Source of the DNA: an uncultured Alphaproteobacteria bacterium
GTDB taxonomy: Bacteria; Pseudomonadota; Alphaproteobacteria; RF32; CAG-239
Direction of reading: 5' to 3'
DNA: 20,304 nucleotides
NCBI GenBank assembly: GCA_910580155.1
Contig: CAJTWX010000022.1
Span: 1 to 20,304, forward strand
A model generated the notes under the pieces. That model worked only from the letters and a program-made list of their open reading frames with translations, had not been told where the DNA came from and did not search any database. Below are positions 1 to 7,758 of this stretch, one piece after another (position 1 is the first letter of the stretch; each line of letters opens with the position of its first letter). A program made the translations under genes and the position numbers.

Positions 1-33
1 GTCCTTGTCGCCCCGTTTGTAATTATTAGCCAT
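1..33 (-). CDS. 5' end of an unidentified gene downstream of map (partial)
   Basis: The minus strand reads ATG at 33-31 and stays open for 11 codons to the window edge, giving the peptide MANNYKRGDKD. An AAGGAC ribosome binding site lies a few bases upstream, and the start is only 17 bases after the map stop, so it is probably co-transcribed with map. Eleven residues are too few to identify it. In many alphaproteobacteria map is followed by radC, so radC is a candidate from gene order only; nothing in the visible peptide proves it. Confidence 0.5.
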   Translation of the reverse strand, partial: MANNYKRGDKD

Positions 34-50
34 AATTTTTAGTCCTTTTT

Positions 51-851
51 TTATTTTTTATACGGCGGTTTATCCAGCCCCCGAGGAGAATATGTAAACA
101 CTTCACAGCCATCTTTGGTCACACCCAGCGAGTGTTCAAACTGGGCAGAAAGTGTGCGATCTTTGGTGACGGCTGTCCAGCCATTCGGGAGAATCGTGCC
201 AAATTTCTTGCCAATATTTATCATCGGCTCTATCGTAAAGAACATCCCTTCTTTTATCAGAGGACCGGTTCCTTTGCGACCGAAGTGCAAAACATTCGGC
301 TCGTCGTGAAAAACACGCCCCAAACCGTGCCCGCAAAACATTTCGACAACAGAATACCCATATTTGTGTGCATACTCCTCAATTACGGCTCCGATGTCAC
401 CGAATCGGGCTCCGGGGCGGACAACATCTATACCGCGCATCAGGCACTCATAGGTTACATCACATAAGCGCGTTGCCTTAAGTTTGGATTTGCCGACATA
501 ATACATACGGGAAGTATCACCAAACCAGCCGTCCAATATGACCGTGACGTCAATATTAACGATATCGCCATCTTCAAGCTTGCGGTCATCGGGAATGCCG
601 TGACAAATAACGTGGTTTATGGAGGTACAGATAGTTTTGGGATAGCCGTGATACCCCAAACAAGCGGGAATAGCTTTATGCGATTTGATAAATTCACGAC
701 ATAAGTCGTCCAGATATTCCGTTGTAACGCCGACATCCACAAAATCCGTAATATAATCCAGACACTCGGCTGCTAATTTACCGGCTTTGCGCATTCCTTC
801 AAAATCAGCCGGTTCGTAAATTTTTATCCCGTTATCATCCGTTATTGCCAA
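51..851 (-). CDS. map: Type I methionine aminopeptidase
   Basis: Removes the initiator methionine from new proteins in the cytoplasm. The 266-residue protein has the whole pita-bread fold. The five metal ligands of the family are visible as D101 and D112 (in IDVTV and GDTSR), H175 (CGHGLG), E208 (FTIEPM) and E239 (QFEHS); the substrate-binding histidine is H84 in CHGIP. The start codon is TTG at 851-849, supported by an AAAGGAG ribosome binding site 8 bases upstream; no ATG fits better, since the next Met is at residue 20, inside the conserved domain. The length is normal for bacterial MAP. It is divergent from the TspO-like gene and followed after 17 bases by another reading frame. A promoter candidate lies at 914-887 on the same strand. 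The family call is secure. Confidence 0.96.
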   Translation of the reverse strand: MAITDDNGIKIYEPADFEGMRKAGKLAAECLDYITDFVDVGVTTEYLDDLCREFIKSHKAIPACLGYHGYPKTICTSINHVICHGIPDDRKLEDGDIVNIDVTVILDGWFGDTSRMYYVGKSKLKATRLCDVTYECLMRGIDVVRPGARFGDIGAVIEEYAHKYGYSVVEMFCGHGLGRVFHDEPNVLHFGRKGTGPLIKEGMFFTIEPMINIGKKFGTILPNGWTAVTKDRTLSAQFEHSLGVTKDGCEVFTYSPRGLDKPPYKK

Positions 852-886
852 TTTTTTTACTCCTTTATCATTTTGTTCTAGTTTTG

Positions 887-914
887 TTTATATACCATTT
901 ATTTAAAAATGCAA
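887..914 (-). promoter_or_regulatory. Candidate sigma70 promoter for map
   Basis: On the minus strand TTGCAT (914-909) and TATAAA (892-887) are separated by 16 bases, about 35 bases before the map start codon. The match is good, but the whole 852-1003 intergenic region is AT-rich, so chance matches are likely. No equally good promoter was found for the divergent TspO-like gene. Confidence 0.4.
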
Positions 915-1003
915 ATTTTTTATTATATTTTTTTGCATTTTTTCGGGATGTAATTTTGCTTATAACATATATATAGAGGAAATTCAGGAATATGGAGGTA
1001 TAA

Positions 1004-1477
1004 ATGACACTGAAAATGATGCAGGCGCTGTATAGTTTTGTTTTGGTTTTTGTGACGGCGTGGATTTCCAAATATATTGTAGATCTCGGGCTTATCCCTT
1101 ATTATGATATGCTTGACAAGCCGGCTTTTACTCCGGATAAGAAATATTTTTCATACGCGTGGTGGCTTATATACTTTTTGCAATTTGTGAGTTTTTATCT
1201 GGTGCTTTCGTCGCGCAAAACTTTAGAACAATTTGATGATGCAAATGCGCTGTTTACAAGCCAATTATTTTTGCAGATTGTCTGGGTATTCAGCTTTTTC
1301 TATATGCAGCAGCTGGGAGCTTCGGCAATTGTTATTATTTTTCTGGATATGGTGGCAGCGCTGATGATGCATACATTTATCTTCATTAACCTATGGTCGT
1401 TTATTCTTTTATTGCCGTATTTGGCGTGGCTGATGTTTGCGACAGTGTTGAATATTTACATTTATTTTATGAATTAA
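1004..1477 (+). CDS. TspO/MBR (peripheral benzodiazepine receptor-like) membrane protein
   Basis: A 157-residue very hydrophobic protein with five likely membrane helices (about 5-28, 48-70, 83-103, 106-128, 131-155), the topology of the TspO/MBR family. Family signatures visible are KPAFTP at 39-44 before the second helix, the WW pair at 53-54, and the C-terminal PYLAWLMFATVLN at 138-150, very close to the TspO consensus. TspO proteins bind porphyrins and other small hydrophobic molecules in the membrane, and in some alphaproteobacteria tune tetrapyrrole gene expression; the role here is unknown. The start is ATG at 1004 with GGAGG five bases upstream. It stands alone between divergent map and alaS. 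No strong terminator is seen before alaS. Confidence 0.87.
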   Translation: MTLKMMQALYSFVLVFVTAWISKYIVDLGLIPYYDMLDKPAFTPDKKYFSYAWWLIYFLQFVSFYLVLSSRKTLEQFDDANALFTSQLFLQIVWVFSFFYMQQLGASAIVIIFLDMVAALMMHTFIFINLWSFILLLPYLAWLMFATVLNIYIYFMN

Positions 1478-1511
1478 CGGACACGAATCGCTCTTTCCGC
1501 TAAATTTAAAC

Positions 1512-1540
1512 TTTACATACAAAAAAAACTGCTTTATTTT
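1512..1540 (+). promoter_or_regulatory. Candidate promoter of alaS
   Basis: TTTACA (1512-1517) and TATTTT (1535-1540) are separated by 17 bases, 42 bases upstream of the alaS ATG. The -35 box differs from consensus at one position and the -10 box at two. It is the best promoter-like pair between the TspO-like gene and alaS. Confidence 0.4.
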
Positions 1541-1582
1541 AGGCGGGTTAAAAAGTTTAATTTAATTTTTTGGGAAGAAAAA

Positions 1583-4207
1583 ATGACTAGCGTTAATCAA
1601 ATAAGAAAAACTTTCTTGAATTATTTTGAGAAGAACGGACATAAAATTGTGCCGGCGTCTTCTCTTGTTCCGGATAATGACCCGACGTTGATGTTTACAA
1701 ACTCGGGTATGGTGCAATTTAAAAACATTTTAGCAGGAAACGAGACCAGAGAATATACGCGAGCCGCAACTTCCCAAAAAAGCGTTCGAGCCGGCGGCAA
1801 GCACAATGATTTGGACAGCGTGGGTTATGATGTGCGCCACCATACTTTTTTTGAAATGCTCGGCAACTTTTCGTTCGGCGACTATTTTAAAGAGGAAGCT
1901 ATTTACTATGCGTGGGAGTTACTCACAAAAGAATTTATGATTCCGAAGGAAAAGCTTGCAGTTACCATTTACCACACAGATGATGAAGCTTATAACATCT
2001 GGAAAAAGGTTTCGGGGCTGGCTGACGAGCGGATTATCCGCATTGCGACTAAAGACAACTTCTGGCAGATGGGAGATACGGGGCCTTGCGGACCTTGCTC
2101 GGAGATTTTTTATGACCACGGGCCTGAGGTTTGGGGCGGGCTTCCGGGGACACCCGAAGAAGACGGCGACAGATTTATTGAAATCTGGAACTTGGTGTTT
2201 GACCAATTTGAGGATTTGCCGGACGGTTCACGCATTAACTTAAAAAAGCCATCAATTGATACGGGGATGGGGTTAGAGCGAATCGCTGCTATTTTGCAAG
2301 GCGTACACTCCAACTTTGATACAGATACGTTCAAACACCTGATTGAGGCAATTGCGAATATTGCGAACACGAATCCCAAAGGCGAGCTGCAAGCCTCACA
2401 CAATGTAATTGCCGACCACCTGCGGGCAATGAGCTTTTTGATTGCCGACGGCGTGCTGCCCTCAAACGAAGGACGCGGCTATGTTTTGCGCCGCATTATG
2501 CGCAGAGCTATGCGCCACGCTTATCTTTTGGGCGTTAAAGAGCCGATGATGTATAAGCTTTTGCCTACCTTACAAAAAGAAATGGGCGAAGCTTATCCGG
2601 AGCTTTACCGCTTTGAAAAACTTATCAGCGAAACAATTAAGGCCGAAGAAACGCGTTTTGGCAGAACGCTTGATAAAGGTATGCGTTTGCTTGATGACGA
2701 AACGGCTCACCTTGGCAAAGGGGATACTCTTAACGGCGAAACGGCGTTTAAACTGTATGACACTTATGGTTTTCCGCTTGATTTGACACAAGATGCTTTG
2801 AAGAACAAAGGAATCGAAGTTGATGTGAACGGGTTTGACGCTGCAATGGCAAAACAAAAAGAAGAGGCGCGCAAAAACTGGGCGGGGTCTGGCGATGCCG
2901 GAACAGAGAAAATCTGGTTTGAAGTTAAGGAAAAAATCGGTGGAACAGAGTTTTTAGGTTATACAACGACTAAAAGTGATGGCATTGTTAAAACTCTGGT
3001 GCAGGACAATAAAATTGTTGAAAGTGTTAAAGGCGGCGAGTTTTATCTGGTTGCCAACCAGTCTCCTTTTTACGGAGAATGCGGCGGTCAGGTTGGTGAC
3101 ACCGGCGTTATCTCCGGCAAAGGGTTTAGGGCGGAAGTGTTTGACACCAAACGCAAGCTTGATACCGTGTTTGTGCATTGCTGCCGGATGATTGAGGGAG
3201 AAGTTAAAGTTGAAGACTTTGCAAACTTTGAGGTTAATGCGGAGAATCGGAAATGCATTTGCGCCAACCACTCGGTAACGCACTTAGCGCATAAGGCTTT
3301 GCGGACAATTTTAGGCGAACACGTAACGCAAAAAGGCTCTATGGTGGCTGCTGACAGAATGCGCTTTGACATTTCACACCATCAGCAGATTACTGCGGAA
3401 GAATTGAAACAGGCTGAAGATATGGTCAACGCGGCAATCCGCCAAAACTATACGGTCAACACGGTTTTGATGAACCAAGACGAGGCCGTCAAAACAGGGG
3501 CGATGGCGTTATTTGGCGAGAAATACGGTGAAGAAGTTCGCGTGGTAACAATGGAAAAAGACGGCGAAGTTTATTCTCGCGAACTTTGCGGCGGTACGCA
3601 CGTTTGCAACACCGGCGAAATCGGCTACTTCAATATTATCGGCGAATCGGCGGTTTCAGCCGGCGTGCGCCGTATTGAGTGTGTGACAGGCAAAGGCGCG
3701 GAAGAATATGTGGAAGATGTGGAATGCAAACTGCACGCTGTTTGCAACACGCTTAAAACCAATGTGAACGATTTGGAAGCGCGTATCAACAACTTACTTA
3801 CCGAACGCAAAAAGATGGAAGCTGAAATCTTTAATTTGAAAAAATCGCTTGCCGGCGGTGGCGCTGCTAAAAACAGCGAAGCAGAAGTTGTCAACGGCGT
3901 GAAATTTATCGGCAAGGTTATTCCCGATGTTCACCCGAAAGAGCTGAAAGCTTTTATTGATGAAATGAGCCAGAACATTGGCTCTGGTGTTATGGTTCTG
4001 GCGACAGATAAAGATGGCAAAGCCTCGATTGTGGTTGGCGTTACCAAGGATTTAACAGACAAATATTCGGCTGTTGATTTGGTGCGCATCGCATCGGCTG
4101 CTGTTGGCGGACAAGGCGGTGGCGGAAGGCCTGATATGGCGCAAGCCGGCGGACCTGACGCAGGTAAATTGCCACAAGCCTTTGAAGAAGTCAAAAAAGC
4201 AATGTAA
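1583..4207 (+). CDS. alaS: Alanyl-tRNA synthetase
   Basis: Charges tRNA-Ala with alanine and edits mischarged serine and glycine. The 874-residue protein is full length and has the family's domain order: class II aminoacylation core (about 1-240, with TNSGMVQFKN and the RAGGKHNDLD stretch), tRNA recognition domain, editing domain with the metal-binding pattern H563, H567 (HSVTH), C669 and H673 (CGGTH), a coiled linker near 725-760, and a C-Ala tail rich in glycine (GGQGGGGRPDMAQAGG). Start is ATG at 1583 with GGGAAG five bases before it. It is a single-gene unit with its own candidate promoter and a strong terminator immediately downstream. No anomaly was seen. Confidence 0.98.
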   Translation: MTSVNQIRKTFLNYFEKNGHKIVPASSLVPDNDPTLMFTNSGMVQFKNILAGNETREYTRAATSQKSVRAGGKHNDLDSVGYDVRHHTFFEMLGNFSFGDYFKEEAIYYAWELLTKEFMIPKEKLAVTIYHTDDEAYNIWKKVSGLADERIIRIATKDNFWQMGDTGPCGPCSEIFYDHGPEVWGGLPGTPEEDGDRFIEIWNLVFDQFEDLPDGSRINLKKPSIDTGMGLERIAAILQGVHSNFDTDTFKHLIEAIANIANTNPKGELQASHNVIADHLRAMSFLIADGVLPSNEGRGYVLRRIMRRAMRHAYLLGVKEPMMYKLLPTLQKEMGEAYPELYRFEKLISETIKAEETRFGRTLDKGMRLLDDETAHLGKGDTLNGETAFKLYDTYGFPLDLTQDALKNKGIEVDVNGFDAAMAKQKEEARKNWAGSGDAGTEKIWFEVKEKIGGTEFLGYTTTKSDGIVKTLVQDNKIVESVKGGEFYLVANQSPFYGECGGQVGDTGVISGKGFRAEVFDTKRKLDTVFVHCCRMIEGEVKVEDFANFEVNAENRKCICANHSVTHLAHKALRTILGEHVTQKGSMVAADRMRFDISHHQQITAEELKQAEDMVNAAIRQNYTVNTVLMNQDEAVKTGAMALFGEKYGEEVRVVTMEKDGEVYSRELCGGTHVCNTGEIGYFNIIGESAVSAGVRRIECVTGKGAEEYVEDVECKLHAVCNTLKTNVNDLEARINNLLTERKKMEAEIFNLKKSLAGGGAAKNSEAEVVNGVKFIGKVIPDVHPKELKAFIDEMSQNIGSGVMVLATDKDGKASIVVGVTKDLTDKYSAVDLVRIASAAVGGQGGGGRPDMAQAGGPDAGKLPQAFEEVKKAM

Positions 4208-4210
4208 CAG

Positions 4211-4237
4211 AAAAGCCCTCCAACCGGAGGGCTTTTT
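4211..4237 (+). terminator. Intrinsic terminator of alaS
   Basis: Stem GCCCTCC / GGAGGGC with loop AACC, extended by A-T pairs from the flanking A and T runs and ended by TTTTT. It begins 4 bases after the alaS stop and separates the housekeeping gene from the polysaccharide region. The hairpin is nearly symmetric (A run, T run), so it could work in both directions. Confidence 0.9.
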
Positions 4238-4255
4238 CTTCTTTGGGATTATCGT

Positions 4256-4312
4256 TCATTTGCTTCTCAATAAATGACCGGTGCCAGCGGCACTTGCAAC
4301 ACTTCATTTATT
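4256..4312 (+). repeat. Nested inverted repeats before the polysaccharide operon
   Basis: AATAAATG (4269-4276) pairs with CATTTATT (4305-4312), and inside it GTGCC (4281-4285) pairs with GGCAC (4289-4293) around AGC. TCATTT (4256-4261) can alternatively pair with AAATGA (4272-4277). The segment TAAATGACCGGT (4271-4282) also resembles the TAAACGACCGTT core of the repeat pair that begins at 4313. There is no T run, so it is not an ordinary terminator. Function unknown; it could be an RNA structure in a leader or a degenerate protein-binding site. Confidence 0.45.
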
Positions 4313-4331
4313 CTCCACAAACGACCGTTTA
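4313..4331 (+). repeat. Left copy of a 19-bp inverted repeat (IR-L)
   Basis: The sequence CTCCACAAACGACCGTTTA matches the reverse complement of 4460-4478 at 17 of 19 positions, including the unbroken core AAACGACCGTTT. The core is itself symmetric: AAACG and CGTTT around the dinucleotide AC. Together with the right copy it flanks 128 bases of very AT-rich DNA upstream of the polysaccharide operon. It could be a recombination site or an operator. Confidence 0.7.
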
Positions 4332-4459
4332 ATTTATATATTCTTCGTATAAGATATTAAGCAATAATAAGCAAGTCAAGCGTTTTTTTAAGTCTTGGAA
4401 ATTAAAGTAATTTTTCTTCTATTTTTATATTAAGTTAAATGTATAAGCTCAGCTCTCCA

Positions 4460-4478
4460 TAAACGGTCGTTTATGAAG
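4460..4478 (-). repeat. Right copy of the 19-bp inverted repeat (IR-R)
   Basis: On the plus strand this reads TAAACGGTCGTTTATGAAG. It lies inside a longer palindrome, CATAAACG / CGTTTATG around GT (4458-4475), so each copy has two half-sites around a two-base centre. It ends next to the probable ribosome binding site (AAGAG, 4476-4480) of the downstream gene, so a bound protein would be placed to affect transcription or translation initiation. Confidence 0.7.
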
Positions 4479-4491
4479 AGACTTGGACAGT

Positions 4492-5088
4492 ATGATTATT
4501 GGTTATTTAGATACGAATACTAAAAATATTTCTTTAAATGAACAAAGAGATATTCTCGGGCAATATGCGATAGCACACAAATGTTCTATTGATATATTCC
4601 TTGAGCATAACAACATCTTGAATATTTTAGACAACATTCAAAGCTCTGACTGCACATTACTTTTAGCAAATGCCGTTTGTTTGGGAAACTCTTTGCTTAA
4701 TGTTAAAGAAAAGCTAAACCTGATTCTTCGCAAAGTTTCTAAAATTGTTTTAATCAGTGAAAATATTGAACTTTCGCAAAGTTCAAAAAGCCAAATTCTT
4801 ATGGAGGGGCTTGAACTTTCCATCCAAATCAGAAACAGCCTGATTTCCATTACTACAAAAAAGGCCTTAGCCGCCAAAAAAGTAACAGCAAAATCCGCTG
4901 AACGTAAAACAAGAAATAAAAAACGAATCTTGGATGGCAAAAACGATGAAATCATTTTGCGGAAGCTAAAAGGCGAAACCAATGCCCATATTGCGGCGGC
5001 CTTAGGCGTTCACGAGGTTACGCTTTATACATATATGCGCCAAAATCCCGAGCTTAAAAACAAATTGCGGGAGGCGGTTAATGGCTAA
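4492..5088 (+). CDS. Serine-recombinase-like DNA-binding protein lacking catalytic residues (probable regulator)
   Basis: A 198-residue protein that aligns along its length with small serine recombinases of the Hin/resolvase type. The N-terminus MIIGYLDTNT matches the family pattern IGYxRVST, but the catalytic Ser is Asn and the adjacent Arg is Asp. The family motif DRLGRS is here VCLGNS, so both active-site arginines and the Asp are gone. The ER pair in the long helix region (AExERxLI in the family) is disrupted to IQIRNSLI. The C-terminal helix-turn-helix (GETNAHIAAALGVHEVTLYTYM, about 160-181) is well kept after a basic linker. DNA cleavage is therefore unlikely, while DNA binding is plausible. 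ATG 4492 is preferred over an upstream TTG at 4483 because it gives the family N-terminus and AAGAG lies 11 bases before it. It overlaps the next glycosyltransferase gene by 8 bases. Confidence 0.8.
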   Translation: MIIGYLDTNTKNISLNEQRDILGQYAIAHKCSIDIFLEHNNILNILDNIQSSDCTLLLANAVCLGNSLLNVKEKLNLILRKVSKIVLISENIELSQSSKSQILMEGLELSIQIRNSLISITTKKALAAKKVTAKSAERKTRNKKRILDGKNDEIILRKLKGETNAHIAAALGVHEVTLYTYMRQNPELKNKLREAVNG

Positions 5089-6076
5089 AGTTTCTGTGAT
5101 TATGCCGGTATATAATACTAATGAAAATTATTTACGCGAGGCTATTGGGAGCATCTTGGCGCAAACGTTCACTGATTTTGAATTTTTGATAATTGATAAC
5201 GGCTCTCGCGAATATATCAAAGAGATTATTGCATCGTATAAAGACTCGAGAATTACTTATTATCGGATAGAAACCAATTGCGGACCTGCCGGTGCAAGAA
5301 ACTATGGAATTGAACGCTGTAATGGCAAATATATAGCTTTTTTTGATTCTGATGATATTGCCTTGCCTGAGCGGCTGGAAAAACAAGTTGCCTATTTAGA
5401 ACAACATCCGGAAACCGGCTGTTTGGGAACAAGTGCCGAATTTTTTGGCGAAAACAGCAAAGGAATGCATTTTTGTGACGCAAAAAAACACAAAGATATT
5501 GAACTGCACTTGATTTTAGGTGGGTGCGTCTTTTGCCAATCTTCGGTTATGGTACGAAAATATGTGTTGGATACATACCATATCCGATACCGCGATGACT
5601 GCGTACCGGCTGAAGACTACGGATTTTATGTGGATTTAATCGGCAAAACAGAATTCAGAGTTTTGGAAGACGTGCTTACATATTACAGGTTTTATAATGC
5701 CAATACATCCAATCAACGCAAGCTTGAACAGGCTGCAAAGAGTCTGTTTGTCCGGCATACGGCGCTAACCTCTTTTGCCGGACAGCTTAATGGCAAAGCA
5801 GAATTAGTTTTTAAACTTATGCAGAATATGCCGTTTACAGCGGATGAACTAAAGAATCTGGGAACTGCCATAACTGAATTGACAGATGTTTTAGCGGTTC
5901 GCGGACATTCAAAAGAAGATGTTTTACAGATTTTGAAAAGAGATTTCAGAAAAATGTATTACCACACCCGCACACTTTGCGGACAGTGGAACTTGTTGAC
6001 ATCGCCTTTAAACAAAATTTTTAATTTGCCATTAGGTTGGCGCTTAATGTGTTTAATAACCAGAGGGATATTATAA
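5081..6076 (+). CDS. Family 2 glycosyltransferase
   Basis: A 331-residue cytoplasmic GT-A fold transferase, probably adding one sugar from a nucleotide donor to a lipid-linked or surface glycan. The N-terminus VSVIMPVYNTNENYLREAI is typical of GT2. The nucleotide-binding aspartate is D39 (IIDNGS), the metal-binding DxD is D89-S-D91 (FFDSDD), and the probable catalytic ED is E178-D179 (VPAEDYGFY). No membrane helix is obvious, so it is not a processive synthase. The start overlaps the end of the regulator gene by 8 bases, and its stop shares one base with the rfbF start, suggesting translational coupling in one operon. The acceptor and sugar cannot be told from sequence. Confidence 0.92.
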   Translation: MAKVSVIMPVYNTNENYLREAIGSILAQTFTDFEFLIIDNGSREYIKEIIASYKDSRITYYRIETNCGPAGARNYGIERCNGKYIAFFDSDDIALPERLEKQVAYLEQHPETGCLGTSAEFFGENSKGMHFCDAKKHKDIELHLILGGCVFCQSSVMVRKYVLDTYHIRYRDDCVPAEDYGFYVDLIGKTEFRVLEDVLTYYRFYNANTSNQRKLEQAAKSLFVRHTALTSFAGQLNGKAELVFKLMQNMPFTADELKNLGTAITELTDVLAVRGHSKEDVLQILKRDFRKMYYHTRTLCGQWNLLTSPLNKIFNLPLGWRLMCLITRGIL

Positions 6077-6855
6077 TGAAAGTACTCATATTAGCAGGCG
6101 GACTCGGGACGAGGCTCGGCGAAGAAACAAATGTTAAACCCAAACCGATGGTCGGAATCGGCGGTTTTCCGATTTTGTGGCACATTATGAAGATTTACTC
6201 GCACTACGGGTTTAATGAATTTGTGGTACTGACCGGATATAAGCAAGAAGTGATTAAAGATTACTTTGTTAACTACTATATGAACAACTCCGACGTGACG
6301 GTTGATTTATCTACGAATGCCGTAGAAGTGCATCAGAACAGGTGTGAACCTTTTAAGGTGACTATGCTATATACGGGGCGCAACACCAAAACTGCCGGAC
6401 GTATCAAAAAAGCACAAAAATATATCGGCAACGAACCATTTATGCTGACATACGGCGATGGCGTGGGCGATGTAGATATTCCGGCTTTGATTGAAAGCCA
6501 TAAAAAATCCGGCAAGCTTTGCACACTGACCGCTTATCAGCCGGAGGGGCGTTTTGGCGCATTGGGAATTGAAAACGATGGCACAATTTCCAAATTTCAG
6601 GAGAAGCCCAAAGAAAGCGGCGCGTGGATTAACGCGGGGTTCTTTGTCTGCGAACCGGAAGCCCTGAACTATATCCCCGAAGACTGCGAAGAGCTGATGT
6701 GGGAAGATTTACCCTTAAAGAATCTGGCACGCGACGGCAATCTTAACTCCTATAAGCACACAGGATTTTGGCACGCGATGGATATGCTTAAAGACAAAGA
6801 AGATTTAAACAAAATGTGGGCAAACAATACTGCCCCGTGGAAACTGTGGGAATAA
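6076..6855 (+). CDS. rfbF: Glucose-1-phosphate cytidylyltransferase
   Basis: Makes CDP-glucose from CTP and glucose-1-phosphate, the first step to CDP-linked deoxysugars. The 259-residue protein has the nucleotidyltransferase signature at 7-25 (AGGLGTRLGEETNVKPKPM), the metal-binding loop YGDGVGDVDI with D128 and D132, and the characteristic end HTGFWHAMDMLKDKEDLNK. The length agrees with characterised RfbF/DdhA proteins (about 257). A start 39 bases further upstream is possible on the open frame, but ATG 6076 has AGAGGG 8 bases before it and starts right at the family N-terminus MKVLILAGG. It overlaps the preceding stop by one base and sits with its pathway partner rfbG two genes downstream. 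Confidence 0.96.
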   Translation: MKVLILAGGLGTRLGEETNVKPKPMVGIGGFPILWHIMKIYSHYGFNEFVVLTGYKQEVIKDYFVNYYMNNSDVTVDLSTNAVEVHQNRCEPFKVTMLYTGRNTKTAGRIKKAQKYIGNEPFMLTYGDGVGDVDIPALIESHKKSGKLCTLTAYQPEGRFGALGIENDGTISKFQEKPKESGAWINAGFFVCEPEALNYIPEDCEELMWEDLPLKNLARDGNLNSYKHTGFWHAMDMLKDKEDLNKMWANNTAPWKLWE

Positions 6856-6858
6856 GAT

Positions 6859-7758
6859 ATGAAAAAAGTATTGCTTACCGGCGCAACCGGATTTATCGGC
6901 TCTCAGGTAACGGCAGAATTGCTGCGCCGCGGATATGAAGTGCACGCTTTAGTATACCCTGCCCCTGTTGCTGAACAGCCGAATTTTATTCAGCATACAA
7001 TGAACTTGATGGATAAGGCAGCAGTATCTCGTTTTTTGGCAGAGCATCGGTTTGAAAATTTGATTCACCTTGCGTGGTATGTGGGACCAAAGTGCCACAT
7101 TCACAACCTTAATATGGACTGGGTGGCTGCAACGCTCAACTTATTGCAAAGTTTTGCCGAAAATGGCGGGAAAACTTTTGCCGGAGCCGGTACTTGCTCG
7201 GAATATGAGTATAAATACGGCTACTTATTGGAAGACTCTACGCCGACCGACCCGCAAACGCTTTATGGCAACGGGAAAAATGCTGTTTACAATATAGCCA
7301 AAGTTTTTTGCAAACAAAACGGTATAGCTTTTAAATGGCCGCGGATTTTTAATCTTTATGGCCCAAACGAAAAGCCGCAGCGCCTTATGCCATCGGTTAT
7401 CAACGCCTGCCTTAACGGGAAAGACGTGTTGGTTAGCGATTGCTTGAAATTTCAAGACTATCTACACGTTGAAGACACGGCGCGCGGGATTATGGATGTG
7501 TTTGAGAGCAATCTTGAAGGCGCAGTCAATATCTCTTCGGGCAAACCGGTGCAACTGCGGGAGATTGTCTGCAAAATCGCAGAACTGACCGACTTTAAAG
7601 GCAAAATTATATGGGGCGCTGTTCCGGCGGCGTTTGGCGATGATTTGGTAGTCGGCAATAATGATAAATTAAAATCTATCGGGTGGACACCCAAATATTC
7701 TTTGGAAGACGGACTGAAACAAACTATTAACTGGTGGAAGGAACATCAAAATGTATAA
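6859..7758 (+). CDS. NAD(P)-dependent epimerase/reductase of CDP-sugar type
   Basis: A 299-residue extended short-chain dehydrogenase/reductase. The Rossmann motif GATGFIG is at residues 8-14, a candidate catalytic Ser/Thr lies in GTCSEY (111-116), and the active-site pair is Y136 and K140 (LYGNGK). It lies between rfbF and rfbG, so it probably acts on CDP-4-keto-6-deoxyglucose, reducing or epimerising it to a CDP-6-deoxyhexose; relatives include abequose and paratose synthases of the RfbJ/RfbS type. Because no rfbH-like dehydrase gene is seen nearby, a 3,6-dideoxy product is doubtful. It starts 3 bases after rfbF and overlaps rfbG by 8 bases. The fold is certain; the exact reaction is inferred from context. 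Confidence 0.85.
   Translation: MKKVLLTGATGFIGSQVTAELLRRGYEVHALVYPAPVAEQPNFIQHTMNLMDKAAVSRFLAEHRFENLIHLAWYVGPKCHIHNLNMDWVAATLNLLQSFAENGGKTFAGAGTCSEYEYKYGYLLEDSTPTDPQTLYGNGKNAVYNIAKVFCKQNGIAFKWPRIFNLYGPNEKPQRLMPSVINACLNGKDVLVSDCLKFQDYLHVEDTARGIMDVFESNLEGAVNISSGKPVQLREIVCKIAELTDFKGKIIWGAVPAAFGDDLVVGNNDKLKSIGWTPKYSLEDGLKQTINWWKEHQNV

Noticed and set aside
132..467. Plus-strand open frames inside map
   Set aside because: They lie antisense to a gene with complete catalytic motifs, lack ribosome binding sites and show no protein-like pattern.
868..1071. Minus-strand open frame of 67 codons between map and the TspO-like gene
   Set aside because: It covers the promoter region and the start of the TspO-like gene, is made of AT-rich translation, and the real genes on both sides explain the region.
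4483..4491. TTG start for the recombinase-like gene
   Set aside because: It adds three residues before the family N-terminus, and the only AAGAG site is 2 bases from the TTG but 11 from the ATG at 4492.
4492..5088. Active DNA invertase or resolvase
   Set aside because: The catalytic Ser and the arginines of the DRLGR motif are replaced, so strand exchange by this protein itself is not supported.
6037..6075. Upstream start for rfbF
   Set aside because: It would overlap the GT2 gene by 40 bases without a ribosome binding site; ATG 6076 has one and matches the family N-terminus.
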